From Pseudomonadota bacterium (GTDB lineage Bacteria; Pseudomonadota; Alphaproteobacteria; Micropepsales; Micropepsaceae), in contig JAJZDZ010000010.1 in assembly GCA_021851325.1 (NCBI GenBank), positions 1-64,000 on the forward strand: a stretch of 64,000 nucleotides of DNA. Direction: 5' to 3'. Position 1 is the stretch's first letter. Every line of letters begins with the position of its first letter. The notes beneath the pieces were generated by a model. That model was not told the DNA's origin. It made no database searches and worked only from the letters and a program-made list of their open reading frames with translations. This document shows, piece by piece, positions 53,610 through 64,000 of the stretch. A program made the position numbers and the translations under genes.

Positions 53610-54686
53610 ATGACCAAAGCCCGGCTCTTGCCTCTCACCGCCAGTCCCGGAAAAAGCCGGCCCATCCGCGACCGAGCCTTGGAAGAGGTGGTGCCAGGGC
53701 AGCGCCGGAACCGGGGGCTCAGGCCCTCGGGCGCTGCCCTTTGGATCTGTGCCATCGCGCTCATTCCGGCACCGGCTGCCGCCGCCCTCAAGCTCTGCAA
53801 TCAGACGAGCTACATCCTTGAGATCGCCACCGGAGTGGCGCGGGCTGGAGAGGTTATCACCCAGGGCTGGACGCGCCTCATACCGGGTGCCTGCAAGACC
53901 GTTCTGGCTGGCGATCTGAGGCTGCAGACGAGCTTCGTCTATGCCCATAGCGCGCGAGCCTATGACGGGCCACGCAAGGCCTGGGGAGGAATGCACTGGC
54001 TGTGCGCCAGGGAAGGCGATTTTCGAACCGCCGAACCGGTTGGCGATACAAGCTGTGTGGGCGGACAGAGGCTGCCATTTTTTCAGCTTTCCGGACATGG
54101 GCAGGAAAACTGGACCCAGACCTTCGGTCAGACACCGGCACTGGCTTCCCGCGCGGCGGCCCAAGCCGCGGGACTGGCGCGCCTCCTGACATCGGCAGGA
54201 CTCGATGGTACCCACCCTGGCCCTGCGCTCGCCCGCTTTCGCGCCCGCATGCACCTTTCCGCCCAGGCGCCGACCACGGCGGTGTTTGATGCCCTGGAAA
54301 GCGCTGCTCTGAGCCGGGCCGCGCCCAATGGCTATGAGGTCTGCAACGATACCGCTGCCCCGATCTTCGTGGCACTCGCCGACCGCGAGCAGCACCATTG
54401 GCACACCCGCGGCTGGTGGCATGTCGGTCCGGTCGCCTGTGCCCAGGCGCTGACCGCCCCGTTAAAGGGCAAGGTCTATCTCTTGGTCGATGGTGCCAAG
54501 GGGAAAAGGCTCGTGAGCGGACCGACCCAATTCTGCATCACCAGCATCACCTTCGACGTCGAAGGTAACGGCAGCTGTGCGGCAAGGGGTTTAAAGCCTG
54601 CCGGCTTTCTTCCGACCAACCTGCATCATCATCCAGGCTACATTGCCCATGTCGACGCGAACGGCCTCGTGCCCCGGCCCCGGTGA
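53610..54686 (+). CDS. Protein with two DUF1036-like modules
   Basis: LKLCNQTSYILEIATGVARAGEVITQGWTRLIPGACKTVL and YEVCNDTAAPIFVALADREQHHWHTRGWWHVGPVACAQAL are paralogous modules in one ORF. Confidence 0.78.
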   Translation: MTKARLLPLTASPGKSRPIRDRALEEVVPGQRRNRGLRPSGAALWICAIALIPAPAAAALKLCNQTSYILEIATGVARAGEVITQGWTRLIPGACKTVLAGDLRLQTSFVYAHSARAYDGPRKAWGGMHWLCAREGDFRTAEPVGDTSCVGGQRLPFFQLSGHGQENWTQTFGQTPALASRAAAQAAGLARLLTSAGLDGTHPGPALARFRARMHLSAQAPTTAVFDALESAALSRAAPNGYEVCNDTAAPIFVALADREQHHWHTRGWWHVGPVACAQALTAPLKGKVYLLVDGAKGKRLVSGPTQFCITSITFDVEGNGSCAARGLKPAGFLPTNLHHHPGYIAHVDANGLVPRPR

Positions 54687-54695
54687 GGCTTCGGC

Positions 54696-55916
54696 TCAGA
54701 TCCCGAAATATTCGAGATGCCAGCGCATTTCCTTTTCACTCATCGGGTAGTGGACGCCGTCGCGTGCGGGCAGGACCTGATGGGTCGGAAGATGCAGAAG
54801 GCTGGTCTGGATCTTGAACGCCACCCGCATGCTGAACCCGGCGCGCCAGACCAGCGCCGTCAATGGCTTGGCCTGGCCAAGGTTCAAGATGCGCTCGACG
54901 ATCTCTGCCGGAATTTTGCCGGCAGCTGAGAGGGCCGCCACAACGCCTGCGCGATTGCCGCGATAGGCAAGGCTGAGAACATAGGCATCGTCGATCGGTC
55001 CGTGGCGGGCAAATTCCTGCACCAGAAGGCTTGCTGGCTCGGCAGGAGCGCTGTCCAGCCGTTTCTTAAGCTCGCTGCGGAGGTGTCGCCGGGTACGCTC
55101 CTCCAGATCATGGCGTTGTGCCAGCCGTTCGATCAGCGCGGCGCCGGCAAACCCTGCAATCCGTCGGATCGCCCGTTGCGACAACCCCGCACGCAGCACC
55201 AGAGGACCCTGCCAGGCGCCGATACTTTGCGCCTGCTCGACAATCTTCTCGAGGGTTTTGCCACGTATGCGCGCATCGGCGTTGCTCAGGAGTGCCGTCA
55301 CCGCCGGAATGTCCTGTGCGGCAACGATGAGATCACTCACCCTTGCCGCCAGGGGCCGACGCTTGGCAATGGCGAGGAGGGCATAATGGGCGCCAACCGT
55401 AGTGATGATGTCAATGAGATCGGCATCTGAGAGCAGCGGAGAGTATTCAAGGATCGGTGCGCTCACACACTCAACATCGTGGGCCAGATTGCGGATCAGC
55501 GCGTAGGGCACGCACGTCAGCGACTTGATACCCTCGGCCAGAATCGTCCGGATGCGAGGCAGTTCATCATCCGCGAGGCATTGCAATGTCTCGAGGGTCA
55601 GCTGACGCACCGCTTCGTTTGCCTCATCCGTCAGGCCCGGAAGCAGGCGGGCAATCTTGCGGGCCAGTTCGGCGCGCACCTCTTCGTCGCGCGAATGGGC
55701 CAGATAGGCATTGGTTTCGGCGAGAGCAGAGGGATTGGCCGCCACAGCGCGCTGGGCGGCAAGCGAGCCTTCCTCAGCGAGAAAGGCAAGGACGCGCGGG
55801 TCGGCATCGGGATTTTGGGCAAGCGTCTGACGCAGCTCTTCGCCGCGCTGCTCAATCAGACGCAGGACATCGTCACGGCTCAAAAAGCCCTTGGGGACAG
55901 ATTTGGTCGCAGTCAC
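54696..55916 (-). CDS. DUF2336-like alpha-helical repeat protein
   Basis: LARKIARLLPGLTDEANEAVRQLTLETLQCLADDELPRIRTILAEGIKSL...LLSDADLIDIITT...RPLAARVSDLIVAAQDIPAVTALLSNADARI. Confidence 0.75.
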   Translation of the reverse strand: MTATKSVPKGFLSRDDVLRLIEQRGEELRQTLAQNPDADPRVLAFLAEEGSLAAQRAVAANPSALAETNAYLAHSRDEEVRAELARKIARLLPGLTDEANEAVRQLTLETLQCLADDELPRIRTILAEGIKSLTCVPYALIRNLAHDVECVSAPILEYSPLLSDADLIDIITTVGAHYALLAIAKRRPLAARVSDLIVAAQDIPAVTALLSNADARIRGKTLEKIVEQAQSIGAWQGPLVLRAGLSQRAIRRIAGFAGAALIERLAQRHDLEERTRRHLRSELKKRLDSAPAEPASLLVQEFARHGPIDDAYVLSLAYRGNRAGVVAALSAAGKIPAEIVERILNLGQAKPLTALVWRAGFSMRVAFKIQTSLLHLPTHQVLPARDGVHYPMSEKEMRWHLEYFGI

Positions 55917-56044
55917 ACAAGCCTTCCTCGCCTCGCCGCGATCATGTTGCGGCCAGCTCCTTAACAGGGTGCCAACAGAGTTGGTTAGCGAAGGCTTGAT
56001 GCCCGTGCTTGAAAGGCACGCGACGATGGCCCATGTTGCCGGCC

Positions 56045-56716
56045 ATGTCCCTACCGAAAGCCAGTCTGTCCGGCATCGAAAGCTGGGTCTTTGACCTGGA
56101 CCACACGCTTTATCGTGTGGACCAGGCCACCCATGCGGCGATGAGCGAGCGCATCTGTCTTTACCTCCAGCGCACTCTCGACCTGCCGCGTGATCGCGCC
56201 TTTGTCCTGCAAAAGCGCTATCTTGAGCTTTACGGCTCGACCTTTGCCGGCCTCTTGCGCCATCATGCGATCGATCGCGACTCCTACCACACCTTTGTCA
56301 ACGATCTTGACCTGCTGGGCCTGAAAGAGTCCCCGGAACTTCATGCAGCCATTGCCGGCCTCAAGGGCCGGCGGATCATCTTCACCAACAACTGTGGCCA
56401 CTATGCAGCGCAGGTGCTTGAGCGCATCGGCATCGCCGATCTCTTCGCTGACATCATCGATGCGAGGATCCTGGGCGAGACGCCCAAACCCAATCCCAGC
56501 GCCTATCGGCACATTGCCAGCCCGCCCGATGCCACGGCCTTCTTCGACGATAGCCTGCGCAATCTGAAGCCTGCCCATGAACTTGGCATGACGACCATCT
56601 GGTGCCGAACCGGTCCGCAGGGACAAGCCGAACCGCTTGCCGCACGGCCAGCGCACGTGCATTACGAGACTGATGACCTTACCCAATTTTTGCTCAATAT
56701 CAGGATTGCCCGATGA
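56045..56716 (+). CDS. HAD-family pyrimidine 5'-nucleotidase-like protein
   Basis: [25 protein letters not shown]...[26 protein letters not shown]...[16 protein letters not shown]...[23 protein letters not shown]. Confidence 0.88.
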   Translation: MSLPKASLSGIESWVFDLDHTLYRVDQATHAAMSERICLYLQRTLDLPRDRAFVLQKRYLELYGSTFAGLLRHHAIDRDSYHTFVNDLDLLGLKESPELHAAIAGLKGRRIIFTNNCGHYAAQVLERIGIADLFADIIDARILGETPKPNPSAYRHIASPPDATAFFDDSLRNLKPAHELGMTTIWCRTGPQGQAEPLAARPAHVHYETDDLTQFLLNIRIAR

Positions 56717-57537
56717 CTGCGCAACTCAAACGTCTCATAGAAGAAGCCTGGGCCGACCGCGACAGCCTGTCGTCCGCCACCAAGGGAGCGGTGCGCGATG
56801 CCGTCGAAGCTGCACTCGACGGGCTTGACCGCGGCCACTACCGGGTAGCGGTCAAGGAGGATGGCATCTGGCGGGTGGAGCAATGGCTCAAACAGGCCGT
56901 ACTGCTCTCCTTTCGTTTTTACGACATGAAACCGATCAGCGGCGGAGCTGGGGGGGCTCCGTGGTGGGACAAAGTGGATTCCAAGTTTCTCAACTGGGAT
57001 CCGTCACGTTTCGCTGAAGCCGGTCTGCGCGCGGTCCCCGGCGCCATCGTGCGGCGTTCGGCCTTTATCGGCAAAGGCTGCGTACTGATGCCAAGTTTCG
57101 TCAATCTCGGCGCCCACATCGGGCCAGATACGATGGTGGATACCTGGGCGACGGTGGGCTCCTGCGCCCAGATCGGAGCGCGCTGCCATCTTTCAGGCGG
57201 CGTCGGCATCGGTGGTGTGCTGGAACCATTGCAGGCCAACCCCGTCATTATCGAGGACAATTGTTTTATCGGCGCCCGCTCGGAGGTCGCTGAAGGGGTC
57301 ATTGTCGGCGAAGGCTCGGTATTGTCGATGGGCGTCTATCTGGGCCAGTCAACCAAGATCATCGACCGGCAGAGCGGCGAGGTTTTCTATGGCAAGGTAC
57401 CGCCTTATTCCGTCGTGGTAGCCGGAAGCCATGGCGGCGGCGATGGCAAACCCGCGTTATACTGTGCGGTGATTGTCAAACGGGTAGACGCGCGTACCCG
57501 GCAGAAGACCTCGATCAACGAGCTGCTGCGCGCCTAG
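56713..57537 (+). CDS. dapD: 2,3,4,5-tetrahydropyridine-2,6-dicarboxylate N-succinyltransferase
   Basis: [30 protein letters not shown]...[71 protein letters not shown]-type hexapeptide repeats. Confidence 0.97.
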   Translation: MTAQLKRLIEEAWADRDSLSSATKGAVRDAVEAALDGLDRGHYRVAVKEDGIWRVEQWLKQAVLLSFRFYDMKPISGGAGGAPWWDKVDSKFLNWDPSRFAEAGLRAVPGAIVRRSAFIGKGCVLMPSFVNLGAHIGPDTMVDTWATVGSCAQIGARCHLSGGVGIGGVLEPLQANPVIIEDNCFIGARSEVAEGVIVGEGSVLSMGVYLGQSTKIIDRQSGEVFYGKVPPYSVVVAGSHGGGDGKPALYCAVIVKRVDARTRQKTSINELLRA

Positions 57538-59291
57538 GCGGCGCGCAGGCGCGCCGCGTAGCCACTCAAGGTTGCCGCCACATCCGGCAGCAGCTGATCC
57601 CAGTCGCCGAAGTTCTGCGGATGGAATACTGGCGCAGCTCGGTACCAGGGGTAACACGACGTCCCCAGCTGCGGCCAGGTCCGGCCAGCAGTCAGAATCC
57701 AGGTTTCCGTACCAGTACTGGCGGCTATAGCAGCTGCGGCAGTTGGGGCAGAAATTACCAGGTCGAGAGCAGCGGAGAGGGCCGCAGTGCCATCGATGTC
57801 GTTCTTGAGATCGAGGCCTTCGATGCGGTGGATCGGAATGGCGTAGCGGGCACAGACCTCATCGAGCTCAGCATCGCAATCGCCATACTGCAGATTGACG
57901 AACTGCACCCCCGGGGTGCGCAGGATGGGTTCCCACTGGGCGAGCGCGCTGAAATATTTTTTGCGTTTGATGTCCTGCATCATCGACCGCCAGCAGATCC
58001 CGACAAAGGGACCAGGGCCGAACCCAAGAAGGCGCGCACGTAGCTGCGCTACCCGTGCCGGCTCGGGCATGAGAAATGCGAGCTTGGGAAAGTCCTCTAT
58101 CTGCTTGCGGATGAACGGCACAGCCGAGGCCATCGGCACATAAAAATCGGGCCGCTGATCGTCAGTCGCGAAGGGGATAAAGCGGAATTCCCTGCGCTCG
58201 TCCCCCACATATTTGCGGTCTTCATAAGCTCCCACGCTCGCTTTGGGGAAGGAGCGCTGGACGAGAGGGACAAGACGCGAATCGACGGCGATCTGCAGCT
58301 GACCGGTGCGGCCAAGAGCGCGATTGAGATCCGGGAGCACCGACGCAAACATGATCTCGTCGCCCAGGCCCTGTTCACCGATGACAAGAAGGCGTTTGCC
58401 CTCGAGCCCTTCACCTTGCCATTGCGGCGCGTCGACCATATAGCGCACATAGTCCCTGAACCTGGGATCGTTGCGGACCTCGTATTCGCGGAAACCTTCT
58501 TCAACCCGCCCCATGCCGATGAGGCAGATGCTGCGCGAATGACGTCCTTCCAAAAGTTCGATCTCATCAACGCCCCGCGCCAGAGCCTCGTCATAGGCCT
58601 CAAGCGAGTCTTCGAGCTGACCCAGGTGGGACAGGGCAAAGGCAAGATTGTGCCAGGGCCGCGAATATCCTGGGTCCAGAGCGATGGCTTCCTTGTAAAA
58701 CACCAGCGCTTCCTCGGCACGGCCCTGCTCGGACAGCACCGTCGCCAGTGAATTCCACAGCGCCGCCTGTTGCGGCATGCGGAAGATCGCGGCGCGCAGA
58801 ACTTCAATGGCCTGGGGAACGTCCCCAAGGTCACAGAGGACGCTCCCCAGATTGTTGTAGCCGAGGGGAGAGTCGGGACAGCGCGCAATGTACTGCGCGA
58901 ACATGTCGGCGGCGGCGGTGTACATCTTCAGACCCCAGGCCGTCAGGCCCAGATTGAGCAAAAGATCGCTGTCATCCGGATCAAGGGCAAAGGCCTGCTC
59001 GTAGGTGACGAGTGCCTTGTGCAGATGGCCCATCTTCTCGAGCGCAAGCGCAAGCATATGGAATCCTGCCCCATAGGTGGGATCGGCCTCGGTGGCACGT
59101 AGCGCCAGCTTGGCAGTCCGGGCGACGTCGCCGCGCCGCCACTGCTTGATCGCGCGGCGTACCAGATCGGTCGCCTTGGCGCGATCGGTCACCTCTGCTT
59201 CAACCTGTTCGCCAGCTTCCATGCGCGCGAGTGCGGCATCTGCGGCGCCCATGCCGGTCATCGTATCAAGACCAGTACGACCAAGTGCCAT
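57534..59291 (-). CDS. TPR protein with GT9/FlbA-like C-terminal region
   Basis: Repeated TPRs ([56 protein letters not shown]...), then [25 protein letters not shown]...FVGICWRS...[25 protein letters not shown]; divergent from flbT. Confidence 0.8.
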   Translation of the reverse strand: MALGRTGLDTMTGMGAADAALARMEAGEQVEAEVTDRAKATDLVRRAIKQWRRGDVARTAKLALRATEADPTYGAGFHMLALALEKMGHLHKALVTYEQAFALDPDDSDLLLNLGLTAWGLKMYTAAADMFAQYIARCPDSPLGYNNLGSVLCDLGDVPQAIEVLRAAIFRMPQQAALWNSLATVLSEQGRAEEALVFYKEAIALDPGYSRPWHNLAFALSHLGQLEDSLEAYDEALARGVDEIELLEGRHSRSICLIGMGRVEEGFREYEVRNDPRFRDYVRYMVDAPQWQGEGLEGKRLLVIGEQGLGDEIMFASVLPDLNRALGRTGQLQIAVDSRLVPLVQRSFPKASVGAYEDRKYVGDERREFRFIPFATDDQRPDFYVPMASAVPFIRKQIEDFPKLAFLMPEPARVAQLRARLLGFGPGPFVGICWRSMMQDIKRKKYFSALAQWEPILRTPGVQFVNLQYGDCDAELDEVCARYAIPIHRIEGLDLKNDIDGTAALSAALDLVISAPTAAAAIAASTGTETWILTAGRTWPQLGTSCYPWYRAAPVFHPQNFGDWDQLLPDVAATLSGYAARLRAA

Positions 59292-59454
59292 GTACGGACT
59301 CCTCTAATCTGCCCCTATCAAACCCCATCATGCTTAAGCGATGGTGAAGACCGTGAATTCAGATACGAGGAGTTTTTTAACGAAGTAGGGCTAGGGTCGA
59401 CCCGCGTACGAGGACGGGATCGACGTCGCAACAGCGCAAAAAGGAACGTTGGCA

Positions 59455-59880
59455 ATGCCACTCAAGCTGTCGTTAAAACCCGGCGAGAAATTCGTGCTTA
59501 ACGGCGCGGTACTCACCAATGGGGACAAGCGGACCAGCCTTGTCCTGCAGAACAAGGCCTGCATCCTGCGCGAACGGGACATCATGCAACCCGAGGACGC
59601 GAACACACCAGCGCGCCGGATCTATTTTCCGATCATGATGATGTACCTCGATGGCGAGGAGGCGGAAAATTATTACAACGATTTTGCGCTGCGCATGACC
59701 GAGTTCATGAGCGCGATCCGCTCGCGCGCTGCGCTGGCGGTCTGTGTCGACATCAGCCGCGAAGTCATGGCTGGCGGCTATTACCGTGCCCTGATGCAGT
59801 GCAAGAAGCTTTTTGAGTTCGAACGGGAGCGTTTGAGTTATGAGCCATCACGCCTATCAGCGAACGCAGCGCATTACTGA
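59455..59880 (+). CDS. flbT: Flagellar biosynthesis repressor FlbT
   Basis: LKLSLKPGEKFVLNGAVLTNGDKRTSLVLQNKACILRERDIMQPEDANTPARRIYFPIMMMYLDGEEA. Confidence 0.95.
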   Translation: MPLKLSLKPGEKFVLNGAVLTNGDKRTSLVLQNKACILRERDIMQPEDANTPARRIYFPIMMMYLDGEEAENYYNDFALRMTEFMSAIRSRAALAVCVDISREVMAGGYYRALMQCKKLFEFERERLSYEPSRLSANAAHY

Positions 59881-60190
59881 AGATCCCCGAACCGCTGAAT
59901 ATAGGCTGTTCGGACAGGTCACAGGTGCGCTGCTTGAGGCCAAGGCCAAGAATGTAAGGGGCGGCCCGCTGGCAGAGGCCGTCGACTGGAACCGGCGTCT
60001 GTGGGGCTCACTGGCTGCTGATTGCCTGGATGACCGCAATCGCCTTCCGCCACAGCTGCGGGCCCATATTGTCTCTTTGTCCCTCTGGGTCACACGATAT
60101 TCGAAAGACGTGGTGCGTCGGGGCGCCTCGATGGATCCGCTGATCGAGGTTAATCGTACGATCATGCAAGGACTACAGGGCCAGGCCTGA
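59840..60190 (+). CDS. flaF: Flagellar biosynthesis regulator FlaF
   Basis: YQRTQRITEDPRTAEYRLFGQVTGALLEAK...AVDWNRRLWGSLAADCLDDRNRLPPQLRAHIVSLSLWVTRYSKDVVR; 41-nt overlap with flbT. Confidence 0.93.
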   Translation: MSHHAYQRTQRITEDPRTAEYRLFGQVTGALLEAKAKNVRGGPLAEAVDWNRRLWGSLAADCLDDRNRLPPQLRAHIVSLSLWVTRYSKDVVRRGASMDPLIEVNRTIMQGLQGQA

Positions 60191-60214
60191 GCACTCCTGG
60201 AACTCCCTTGCCCT

Positions 60215-60241
60215 GGGCCGGCCCTGCGCCGGCCCTTTTTT
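60215..60241 (+). terminator. Rho-independent terminator after flaF
   Basis: GGGCCGG-CCCTGCG-CCGGCCC then TTTTTT. Confidence 0.85.
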
Positions 60242-60426
60242 CATGCGGGCCATTGCCAGCCCCCCCGCGGATACTCGGGGTGGGACCGAAGGGGCCGTGC
60301 TTTACGCCCACCGCCCTGGCTGGCATGCTCATGGCAGCGACGCCTGAGAGCAGCGCAGCTTGCCGGCTGCGGCGTCAAAGGGGACTGGAGCGCTGCCGTG
60401 GCAGCGTCCAGAAACGGGGGGAAGGC

Positions 60427-61137
60427 ATGACCATGCTGATTGCGGCTGCGGCCGTATTTGTTATCACCCATCTTGCGATTGCCGGCACGGGACTGCGCGG
60501 TGCACTGGTGCGGGTGCTGGGTGAAGGCGGCTACATGCTGGCCTTTTCCACGATTTCGGTGGGAAGCCTCGTATGGCTGGCCTATTCCTACAACGTGGCA
60601 CAGTCAGGGGGGGCAGACCCCCAGTGGTGGCAGAGCGGCCGGGGCCTTCACGATTCGGGCATCTTGATCATCGGCCTCGCTTTTTTTCTGGGTGTGCAGG
60701 GCCTGCTCAGCGCCAATCCGACCAGCGTTGCCCAGGACAAGGCCGCCCGCGATCCGGCGGTGGTACAGGGCGTGCTGCGCATCACCCGCCATCCTTTCCT
60801 GTGGGCTGTCGTGCTGTGGTCGGCCTTCCATCTTGCCGTCAACGGTGATGCAGCCTCGGTGATCTTCTTTGCTGCCTTCCTCGTGCTCAGCCTTCTGGGC
60901 ACCTGGTCGATTGATACCAAGCGGCGGCGCGCACTGGGACCGGCCTGGGAGGAGTTTGCCAGGCAGACCTCAAGCATTCCCTTTGCCGCGGTGCTGGCTG
61001 GCAGGGCCAAGCTCAATATTGCCGAAAGCTTTGGCTGGCGCTTCTGGGCCGCCATGGCGGTCTTCGTTGCGGTGCTGTTCGCCCATCTCTGGCTCTTCGG
61101 CGTTTCGCCCTTTCCAGGAGGCTGGCGGCCATATTAG
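60427..61137 (+). CDS. NnrU-family membrane protein
   Basis: FVITHLAIAGTGLRGALVRVLGEGGYMLAFSTISVGSLVWLAYSYN...GVLRITRHPFLWAVVLWSAFHLAVNGDAASVIFFAAFLVLSLLGTWSIDTKRRRALG. Confidence 0.88.
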   Translation: MTMLIAAAAVFVITHLAIAGTGLRGALVRVLGEGGYMLAFSTISVGSLVWLAYSYNVAQSGGADPQWWQSGRGLHDSGILIIGLAFFLGVQGLLSANPTSVAQDKAARDPAVVQGVLRITRHPFLWAVVLWSAFHLAVNGDAASVIFFAAFLVLSLLGTWSIDTKRRRALGPAWEEFARQTSSIPFAAVLAGRAKLNIAESFGWRFWAAMAVFVAVLFAHLWLFGVSPFPGGWRPY

Positions 61138-61223
61138 CCCGTGGGAGGTGACGGTCCGCGCTCCGCGCGTGAAACCTTGGCGGCGCTGAGAGAACCTTAA
61201 GCCTTTTGTGCCACAAGAAGGGC

Positions 61224-61568
61224 ATGAGCGCCGACACAACGCCTGTCGATCTGAGCCATCTGAACCGTTATACGGGTGGCAATGTGGCGCTCAATCGCGA
61301 GATCCTGGCGCTGTTCAGTAGCCAGGCCGAGGAGCTATTCGCGCGGCTGCGCAAGGCCAGTCAGGACGACGATGCCAAAAGCTGGCGCGAGCAGGCGCAT
61401 GCGATCAAGGGCGGCGCGCGCGGCATCGGCGCCTTCGGCCTGGGCGAACTTGCTGCCACTCTCGAAAAGCAGGGCCCCCGAGGCTATGGCGCCAGCCGGG
61501 GACTTAAAGCCCTGGATGATGAAATGCGGCTTGTTGCCGACTTTATCGCGCTCTACAGCCGCGGCTAG
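61224..61568 (+). CDS. Stand-alone HPt (histidine phosphotransfer) domain protein
   Basis: ALFSSQAEELFARLRKASQDDDAKSWREQAHAIKGGARGIGAFGLGELAATLEKQG with HxxKGxxxxxG motif. Confidence 0.87.
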   Translation: MSADTTPVDLSHLNRYTGGNVALNREILALFSSQAEELFARLRKASQDDDAKSWREQAHAIKGGARGIGAFGLGELAATLEKQGPRGYGASRGLKALDDEMRLVADFIALYSRG

Positions 61569-61645
61569 GGTGCCGCGCGCGGTCTTTGATTCTCGCCGTC
61601 AGTTGGATATAGGCCTGCCTGGCTGTGCTGAGCTTAATCGTGGCG

Positions 61646-61674
61646 TTGCGGCTGGAACAAATTCTACATATAAT
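61646..61674 (+). promoter_or_regulatory. Putative sigma-70 type promoter of the ferredoxin reductase/ferredoxin genes
   Basis: TTGCGG-17-TATAAT about 45 nt upstream of the ATG at 61719. Confidence 0.5.
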
Positions 61675-61712
61675 GCCGCACAATTGAAGATTCATACAAG
61701 AAGAAAGTGTAA

Positions 61713-62747
<1,035 letters not shown>

Positions 62748-62767
62748 CGCCGCTCTGTGAGAGAGCC

Positions 62768-63076
62768 ATGAAAATCATCGCCACCGACCGCTCCGGCGTG
62801 TCGAGAGAAATTGAAGGTCGCGACGGCTGGACCTTGATGGAAATGCTGCGCGACGCGGGCCTTCCCATTACAGCCGAGTGCGGCGGCGCCTGCGCCTGCG
62901 CGACCTGCCATGTCTATGTCGAAGAGGGCTGGTACGAGAAGCTGGTGCCCAAATCCGATGCCGAGACCGATATGCTGGATATGGCTCTTGCGGTGCAGGA
63001 TAATTCGCGGCTGGCCTGCCAGATTACCTGTTCCGACGCCCTCGATGGCATCAAGGTCACCCTCGCTCCGGAGTGA
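62768..63076 (+). CDS. 2Fe-2S ferredoxin (adrenodoxin/ISC type)
   Basis: CGGACACATCHVYV plus CQITCSDALDG cluster ligands; directly follows the reductase gene. Confidence 0.93.
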   Translation: MKIIATDRSGVSREIEGRDGWTLMEMLRDAGLPITAECGGACACATCHVYVEEGWYEKLVPKSDAETDMLDMALAVQDNSRLACQITCSDALDGIKVTLAPE

Positions 63077-63401
63077 GCCCCTCCCTCCAGGTGGCCCTGA
63101 TGGCCAGGCTGGATGAGGGAGGTGCCGGCGGCCCGCCCGTGCCACGCCAGCCAGGCGCGGTGCCGCCGTTTTCTGTCCGCGGTGAGGCCCCCGCAAACGC
63201 GGCAAAAGATCCCAGCTGGGGGCTTCGCCCAAGCCCCCAAGGCGGGCTATATGGGCATGCCGGCAGCCTCGCGCCACCTGGTACGGCGATAGCAACCGCC
63301 TCGGATTTGCCAGCTGCGTGACAACGGCCAGCCGGCAGCTCCCGGGGCCCTCGCCGTTCGGGCGCGCTGGTCATCAGCTGGCGGTGAGCCGCGGAGCATT
63401 C

Positions 63402-64000
63402 ATGAGTGGCCTTAAGGCCTTGCAGACCGAACCACCTCCACCTCCCAGCCGCGCCCGTTCGGCCGAGCGGGCAGCTGCGGCCGGCCTTTTGGTACTGCTT
63501 CTCCACGCGCTAGTGCTCTGGATCATACTCGAGTCCTTCTACAAGCCATCCGCCGAAACTCCCCACTACCACGAGACAGCGATCACCCTGTGGCTGACCA
63601 AGCCCAAGGTCCGCGCCCCGTCAGCGCCGGTTCCGGTGCTGCGCCCGAAAAAGAAAAAGCGGAAGCCAGTCCCCTATGAGAGCTATCCGGTTCCAAATGC
63701 GCAAGGCTTCGCCGTTCCACCCCCACCGCCCACGGCACCATTGACGGGCGAGGATTACAACGGCCTCAGGGCGCTGGGCGAATATCTCTATAATTGCAGC
63801 GAGATGAATTATGGCTACCTGACGCCTCTCGATCGTCTGCATTGCCAGTTCGACCTGTGGAACCTGCCGCCCGTAAATCCGGGCAAGGGCCTGCGCCTGG
63901 GCAAACCGCCCAACAGCGTCTGGGAGCAGGAACGCCAGAAGCAGAAGGCTCCGCCCCGCAAGTTCACCCGCCCCTGTCGCCCCAACAGTCCCAATTCCAA
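63402..64000 (+). CDS. Proline-rich single-pass membrane protein, truncated at window end
   Basis: Open frame absent from the supplied ORF track (no stop before window end): MSGLKALQTEPPPPPSRARSAERAAAAGLLVLLLHALVLWIILESFYKPSAE...RPKKKKRKPVPYESYPVPNAQGFAVPPPPPTAPLTGEDYNGLRALGEYLYNC. Confidence 0.6.
   Translation, partial: MSGLKALQTEPPPPPSRARSAERAAAAGLLVLLLHALVLWIILESFYKPSAETPHYHETAITLWLTKPKVRAPSAPVPVLRPKKKKRKPVPYESYPVPNAQGFAVPPPPPTAPLTGEDYNGLRALGEYLYNCSEMNYGYLTPLDRLHCQFDLWNLPPVNPGKGLRLGKPPNSVWEQERQKQKAPPRKFTRPCRPNSPNS

Overview
The window is a GC-rich chromosomal segment, almost certainly from an alphaproteobacterium: dnaX-ffs linkage, an icd/alaS/recA block, fliX, flbT/flaF, motE/DUF6468 and the ATP synthase zeta inhibitor are all present. 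It is mostly ordinary core genome: recR, ybaB, dnaX, SRP RNA, trmJ-like, icd, alaS, recA, rlmH, rsfS, nadD, proA, proB, obgE, rpmA, rplU, the purine operon purC-S-Q-L with bolA and grxD, rpmH-rnpA-yidD-yidC-engB-argB, dapD, and a ferredoxin reductase/ferredoxin pair. Flagellar genes lie in three patches: fliL-fliM-DUF6468-motE-TPR divergent from flgF-flgG-flgA-flgH (about 12.5-21.8 kb), fliX (22.4 kb), and flbT-flaF divergent from a TPR/glycosyltransferase-like gene (57.5-60.2 kb). A more variable stretch (about 37-49 kb) carries a response regulator, ZIP transporter, cytochrome c, GAF, hemerythrin, aldo/keto reductase, an apparent transposase remnant, tRNA-Arg(ACG) and a lipoprotein. No CRISPR array, rRNA, intact mobile element or obvious defence system was seen. 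The best candidates for something undescribed are: (1) a putative minus-strand small RNA at about 30993-31177 with three hairpins carrying C-rich (anti-Shine-Dalgarno-like) loops; (2) a 1110-aa secreted TPR protein as the last gene of the fliL-fliM-motE run; (3) a consensus sigma-54 promoter with upstream TTGCCGG/CCGGCAA inverted repeats between the divergent flagellar operons; (4) an HD-domain gene on the opposite strand splitting the usual dnaX-ybaB-recR operon. All assignments are by eye, with no database search.
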